DNA of 64,000 bases, from NCBI RefSeq assembly GCF_000204055.1, contig NW_006768875.1:43511-107510 (forward strand), given 5' to 3'. Shown piece by piece: positions 59,271 to 64,000 of this stretch. The notes beneath the pieces were generated by a model, which was given only the letters and a program-made list of their open reading frames with translations, was not told the origin of the DNA and did not search any database. Position numbers and translations under genes: made by a program. The stretch comes from Melampsora larici-populina 98AG31. Its lineage: Eukaryota; Basidiomycota; Pucciniomycetes; Pucciniales; Melampsoraceae. Every line of letters starts with the position of its first letter. Within the stretch, counting starts at the first letter, position 1.

Positions 59271-60499
59271 GGTTTTACTCCAATATATATCGGCCGTTGC
59301 TATTTGCAGCCCACAAGAAAACCATGTAGGCGCTGGCCAAATTACGCCTACATGAGTGTTTCCCACGAAGAAGCGCCTACATTTATGATGTAGGCGCAGG
59401 AAACCATCCAAAATGACGCCTACATGTTAAAAAACCCATGTAGGCGTCATTTGGTTACGCCTACATTCAAAAAATGAAATGTAGGCGCTATTTTCGAGCG
59501 CCTACATGGGAAATCCAATGTAGGCGCTCAAAATTTATGCCTACATTTTTAAAAATGAGCGCATACATTCAATTTTCAGCTCAAATAAGCGCCTACATGC
59601 AGTCCTGCATATGTAGGCGCTACAAATCCGGCAACTACAACTCCAGACTGGTTTGAAGGGTAATGAAGAACAATTTTCAAGTCAAAATGAGAGTATTGGA
59701 AGACGGAAAAAGCAGTTTGGACTCAAAATGAGAGTATCGGAAGACGGATAAATCAGTTTGGAGTCGAAATCAGTGTATTGGAAGACGGAAAAGTCACTCC
59801 GGAGTCAAAATGAGTGTATCAGAAGACGGAAAAAGTAGTAAATTATTTCAACTCTGAACTCAGTTTGGAGTCAAAATGAGTGTATCAGAAGCGGAAAAAG
59901 AAGTAGATTATTTCAACTCTGAACTGCTATTTACGTCTTCTGATACACTCACTTCAGAGTTGAAAAGAGCATATTCATCTTCCAATATGCTTAACTGCTT
60001 TTTCCGTCTTCCAAAACACTCATTTCAACTCCAAGCTGCTTTTTCCATCTTCCGATACACTCATTTCAACTCCGAACTGCTTTTTCCGTCTTCCAATACT
60101 CTCATTTTAACTTGAAACTTCTTCGTCATTAGCCGTCAGACCAGTCTGGAGTTGTAGGTGTTGGATTTGGAGCGCCTACATATGCAAGACTGCATGTAGG
60201 CGCTTATTTGACCTGAAAATTGAATGTAGGCGCTCAAAAATAGCGCCTACATTTCAAATTAGATATGTAGGTGCTTGAAAATTACGCCTACATTCTGAAA
60301 TTTTGAATGTAGGCGTAACCAAATGACGCCTACGTGGGTTGTTTATCATGTAGGCGTCATTTTAGATGGTTTTCAGCGCCTACATCATAAATGTAGGCGC
60401 TTTTTCGTGGGAAACACCCATGTAGGCGCTGCCAAAACAGCGCCTACATGGTTTTCTTGTGGGCTGCAAATAGCAATGGCCTATATATCGGAGTGAACC
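59271..60499. mobile_element. Foldback element of alternating TGTAGGCG hairpins
   Basis: The two ends (TATTTGCAGCCCACAAGAAA and its complement, with GGTTNNACTCC outside) define a 1.23-kb inverted repeat. Each outer arm has about a dozen copies of (A)TGTAGGCG(C/T) alternating with the complement CGCCTACAT, so each pair can fold into its own hairpin. The inner arms (about 59640-60160) hold tandem units of about 60 bp with TGGAAGACGGAAAAAG and TCAAAATGAGAGTAT, inverted about the centre near 59905. No ORF has a known domain. Target duplication is unclear (TTA left, TGA right). Confidence 0.8.
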
Positions 60500-60539
60500 A
60501 TACATACAGATGGGCACCCTTTCCCCCATCTGTATTCAC

Positions 60540-62540
60540 CACTTCCTTTTCCCAATTCAATCATGACACCATATCAAAGGCCATCGTTTCACACCATGGA
60601 CGCTGCCGCCCACACTTGGACCTTCTTTCATTTGGATTCCAGCTGGTCCATGGCCAAGTTGTGGTTCACTGCTGTTCAAAAATTTTCGAAACAAAAACGG
60701 TAAGCATCTTAATCCTTTCTCTATCACTCAATCACTTGACTGACCTCTATAGTTATTTACTAATTGTGTTCTCTAAAATGATTGTCTTATCTAATTGTCA
60801 TGGCCTCCATCAGTTCTCAAAGCTCCAACCAAAACAACCTCACCGTTCCTGCGAAGAGCATCAGAAGTCTTTGACCTCTGAGCCCTTCACGTACTCAACC
60901 TGGGTTTGTTGCCCCCCCCAAAGATTCACGAACCTCTCTTACCATTGCTATCTTGTCGGCACCTGAGGATGATTTGCCTGGATCACTTGCTAGTCGGTGT
61001 GCGTCCCCATGCCCCCCAGCAGTCACCCAAAAGAAAGGTCAGGCCAAGGGTCCAGCAAAGCCAAACAATGGAAAGGTCAGCTTATACATTTACTTGATGA
61101 TATGAATAACAAACTCACCCATGATTTGTTTCTAGTCTCGTTCGTCCACCCGCAAGCGTATTTGATCATCTTCACCCAGATCTTTGATTGACACACCTTG
61201 ATTGGCCAAGAGAGCCAATTTGGAGGTAAGCAGCAATCCACATCTCGGGTTCCTCCAATGTTGCTAACAAACTTTTGTAATGTTTGTATTGATCAATTGT
61301 AGCCCTTTGAGATCCCTGACAACATGAATTTGTCACAAGGATCCAATATTGAGATACTTCCCTCCAACAAAGAACCTGGATAAATGGAGGCTCGGACTCA
61401 TGGTGTCAAGAAGCTCCTGGAGTTCTATTACCCACCAAAGGTAAGGTTTTATAATCATATTCATATGTATATTTTTACTTACTTTCATCTCTTGCTTGCC
61501 TAGGGTTGTTCTTACACATGTCGCTGGTGTAACAACAAGTACCTCAAACAACCTACCACCTATTACAATCTCTGGGGACATCGCAATAGTAATGAATTTT
61601 GACCAGCCTGCAAGGAACAAAAACAAGCGATCACCGCTGGGGTTGATTTGCCACTCAGCTACACCAAACAGCTTGAGGCTGACAGAAAAGACCAGACTAA
61701 CACCTTGGATTCTTTTGTCAGCGGACCCAAATTCAGTGTAGATCTCTTGAATATGCTACTTGTCATGTGGATTGTTAGGCATGCCCTTCCCTGGGCTCGG
61801 TTTGAGGATGTCACCTTTCGCGCGGCCTTTCACTCAATCAATTGAAGTGCTATTGTATGATCCAAAACTTAGGCTGCCAATCAATTGGTTGATCCCTTTG
61901 CTGACTTGCATAATAAGGCTATCACCTCCTTGAAAGTAAGTCATAACTCGAAACACATGAGATCTCACAATCTTTTTCTGATCATGTTATCTTTGTCTTT
62001 TGGTAGGAAAACAAGAGTCGTTTCTGCTTGATACACAATGTGTGGACGACAAAAGGCAATCAATATGCCTTTGTTGGAGCCACAGAAAATTACGTGGACA
62101 ACAACTGGGAATACAGATCCACCCATCTGACTCTCAAAATGGTCAGTTGGCGTCACTTTGGGGTTCTGCTAGCCAGACCCATTGGATGATTTTTGATTAA
62201 ACACAAGCTTCACAAAAAGATAATTTCATCCTATCTCAATTCAATTCTCTACTTCCTTTTTCTTCTTTCTTTAACTTCTTTTTGATATTTCAATTTTATT
62301 TCTCATTTTGCCATACTTACATGTTGGCCCAGACCACTGATAGTGGAGGGAACAATCACCCAATGGCAGACAAACTTCAACACATGTTTTCTGAGGCTGA
62401 AGATCTGGCTTTTTGGGATAGCACAAGTCCGACTCACCATGTCCGATGCTCCGCCCATAAGCTTAATCTTACATTCGGACACGGTCTCAAGGCACTCGGT
62501 GTAGGAACCCTTGCTGAAAAGATGAGTTTTAGCAAGCTGT
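60540..62540 (+). pseudogene. hAT transposase relic with BED zinc finger, truncated
   Basis: The clear part starts near 61380: HGVKKLLEFYYPPK, then a BED-type finger CSYTCRWCNNKYLKQ...LWGHRN, then SRFCLIHNVWTTKGNQYAFV, HLTLKMVSWRHFG and, after an intron, TTDSGGNNHPMADK with the hAT catalytic Asp, and CSAHKLNLTFGHGLKALG. Stops at 61600-61602 and 61843-61845, and TGA before FLIKHKLHKK, disable it. Everything after the CSAHKLNL block is missing, including the C-terminal hAT dimerisation region. Exon-like pieces at 60561-61200 (ASEVFDL, PPPKIHEPLLPLL) may be its N-terminal part. Confidence 0.8.
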
Positions 62541-64000
62541 AACTGAGTAGGGAGCCAAAGAAATAATGACAACTACCACACACACACAAAAGAAGTATAT
62601 GAGGTGTGCAAATGAACTTTGGATAGAGTTAACTAGCCTACTCTAAATTTTACTGAGCCTTTAAAAGAGCCAAAAGACCAGAAGAAAGAGAGGAATATAA
62701 TACTTTGAGGAGTACTACAGAAATGAGAAAAGGGTAAAATGGTAGTATAGAGTTTATTGAGCTTTAAATAAGGGATAAAGGGATGGTAAGGTGCTTAAAT
62801 GAAATAAGACTTGTAAATAAAATGGTGTGTACTGAACACAGAGGGAAAAAAAAGGCTACACTACAATTACTACTTCAGACTATAATTCCCCAAAGCAAAG
62901 TAAAGTTTAAATATAACTCAGTGAAAAGACTAATCCTAAAGGAACTACCACAGACTACCTCCTTGAATACAACTTGCAACCAAATCAACAGACAGACTAC
63001 CCTCTACTAAGAACTAGACTAATGAAAGATAAAACCTGACAAAGCTATAAGCTAACTACCATCCACAAAGTAAACGTCCAACAACTTATTGGCCAATGTG
63101 CTGTAGTCTTATACTTTTCTAAGCCTTTCAAAACCTAGGTTAATATGTTAGAATTCTAGATGAAGTGTTCAATGAAGCAAACTAAGCATATGATAGAATA
63201 ATAGAACTCAATGAATTATCTAGACCAAAGGATATACCACACACTTTCAATCAGAGGGTGAAAATATAGAATATTAGACTCATGTAGAGAGCAAAGAAAA
63301 AGTCTCCTTATATTAACTTAATATAAGGGGCAAAAAGTGATCACAGAAATAAAAAGAGAGTATAGGCCAGTTGGTACTGCCAATGAGCTATAAACTAATA
63401 GGACTTTCCTGGATAAATTTCTGGATAACTTTCAATCCTCCCTGTCAACCCCCTGCCTTATATACACACAGCCAGACACATTTGAATAAGGAGAAATTGA
63501 GATAATAAAAAAAGATATGAGAGAACAAACACGGGCCACAAATATGTACACATACAACTTCCAAATTCTGCCAAGACCATTTCCCACCAACATAGATAAA
63601 CTTTGTACATATGAAATATGTAATCCTCCTTGCTGAACCAGATAAATAATTGAATTGAGAGAGATTGAGTGAAAGAGAAAAAAAGAAACTAAGCCTCCAC
63701 CCTGATTGTACCAATTACATAACTGAATTGAAACTGAGATTGAGTAAAAAAAGAAAATAGAAAAAAAGAAACTAAGAGAAAAAATCACACATCCATCTTT
63801 TACAAAACTTCCCACACATGTAGATTCTCACACTCCTCCCTTCTCACATCTTTGATATTTCAATTGTTGTTTAATGATTTTGATATTGAGATATTTGATT
63901 TGAATGGTTTCAATTGGTCATTTGATAGTGTTTGTTATTTGTAATGAATTGAATATTTGATCATTAGTTAATGTACATTAGTAATTTGACATTGTTTGAA
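62541..64000. other. Right end of window, no gene seen
   Basis: A CACACA microsatellite lies at about 62575-62590. The DNA is A-rich on the plus strand to about 63060. The last 160 bp repeat TTTGATATT/ATTTGAT words. None of the short ORFs shows a domain or splice pattern. Confidence 0.5.

Noticed and set aside
59271..60499. CRISPR-like array of regular repeats
   Set aside because: The repeats are 8-10 bp, alternate in orientation and have irregular spacers, in a eukaryotic genome; this is a foldback repeat, not CRISPR.

Overview
The window reads as a transposon-dense chromosome segment of a basidiomycete, most probably a rust fungus (Pucciniales). The evidence is short spliceosomal introns with GT(A/G)AGT donors, a Fuz7/Ste7-type MAP2K, and a RecQ-like helicase relic of the kind I remember as expanded in rusts. 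I cannot fix the genus. One 100-N scaffold gap lies at 17018-17117.

Host genes sit in islands. They are a membrane or secreted protein (7390-7878, minus), the PP1 inhibitor YPI1 (19490-20225, minus), a secreted histidine acid phosphatase with 11 exons (21399-23814, plus), a four-TM protein (37901-38911, plus), the E4 ubiquitin ligase UFD2 with 13 exons (40420-44721, minus), tRNA-Arg(UCG) with an intron (46385-46465, plus), a secreted protein with 14 consecutive histidines (48330-48836, plus) and the MAP2K (50399-52261, minus). I rebuilt exon junctions by hand and checked that phases and total lengths agree.

The rest is mainly nested mobile DNA. (1) 1-5396: a copia retrotransposon, broken by two in-frame stops and a CACTG-ended MITE. 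(2) 10586-19019: a Tc1/mariner element carrying a transposase plus an unusual passenger gene ending in a SAM-like domain; a 3.86-kb palindromic element sits inside its right TIR. (3) 24609-26047: a RecQ-like helicase relic split by a TTA-flanked element. (4) 26614-36846: a 10.2-kb element bounded by GAGCATCCACAGCCG termini and TTA, with a decayed transposase-like gene, a second gene and three further nested elements. (5) 53647-57985: a PIF/Harbinger element with an intact Myb/SANT-like gene and a transposase gene split by a 363-bp insertion. (6) 58599-62540: a hAT-like MITE, a foldback element built of alternating TGTAGGCG hairpins, and a hAT transposase relic.

The insertions are often so clean that removing the element and one copy of its target duplication restores the host frame. 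This gives relative ages: copia, mariner, helicase, the 10.2-kb element and Harbinger are older than the small elements inside them. The most novel candidates are the mariner passenger gene, the two foldback elements, the two-gene 10.2-kb element and the native polyhistidine secreted protein.
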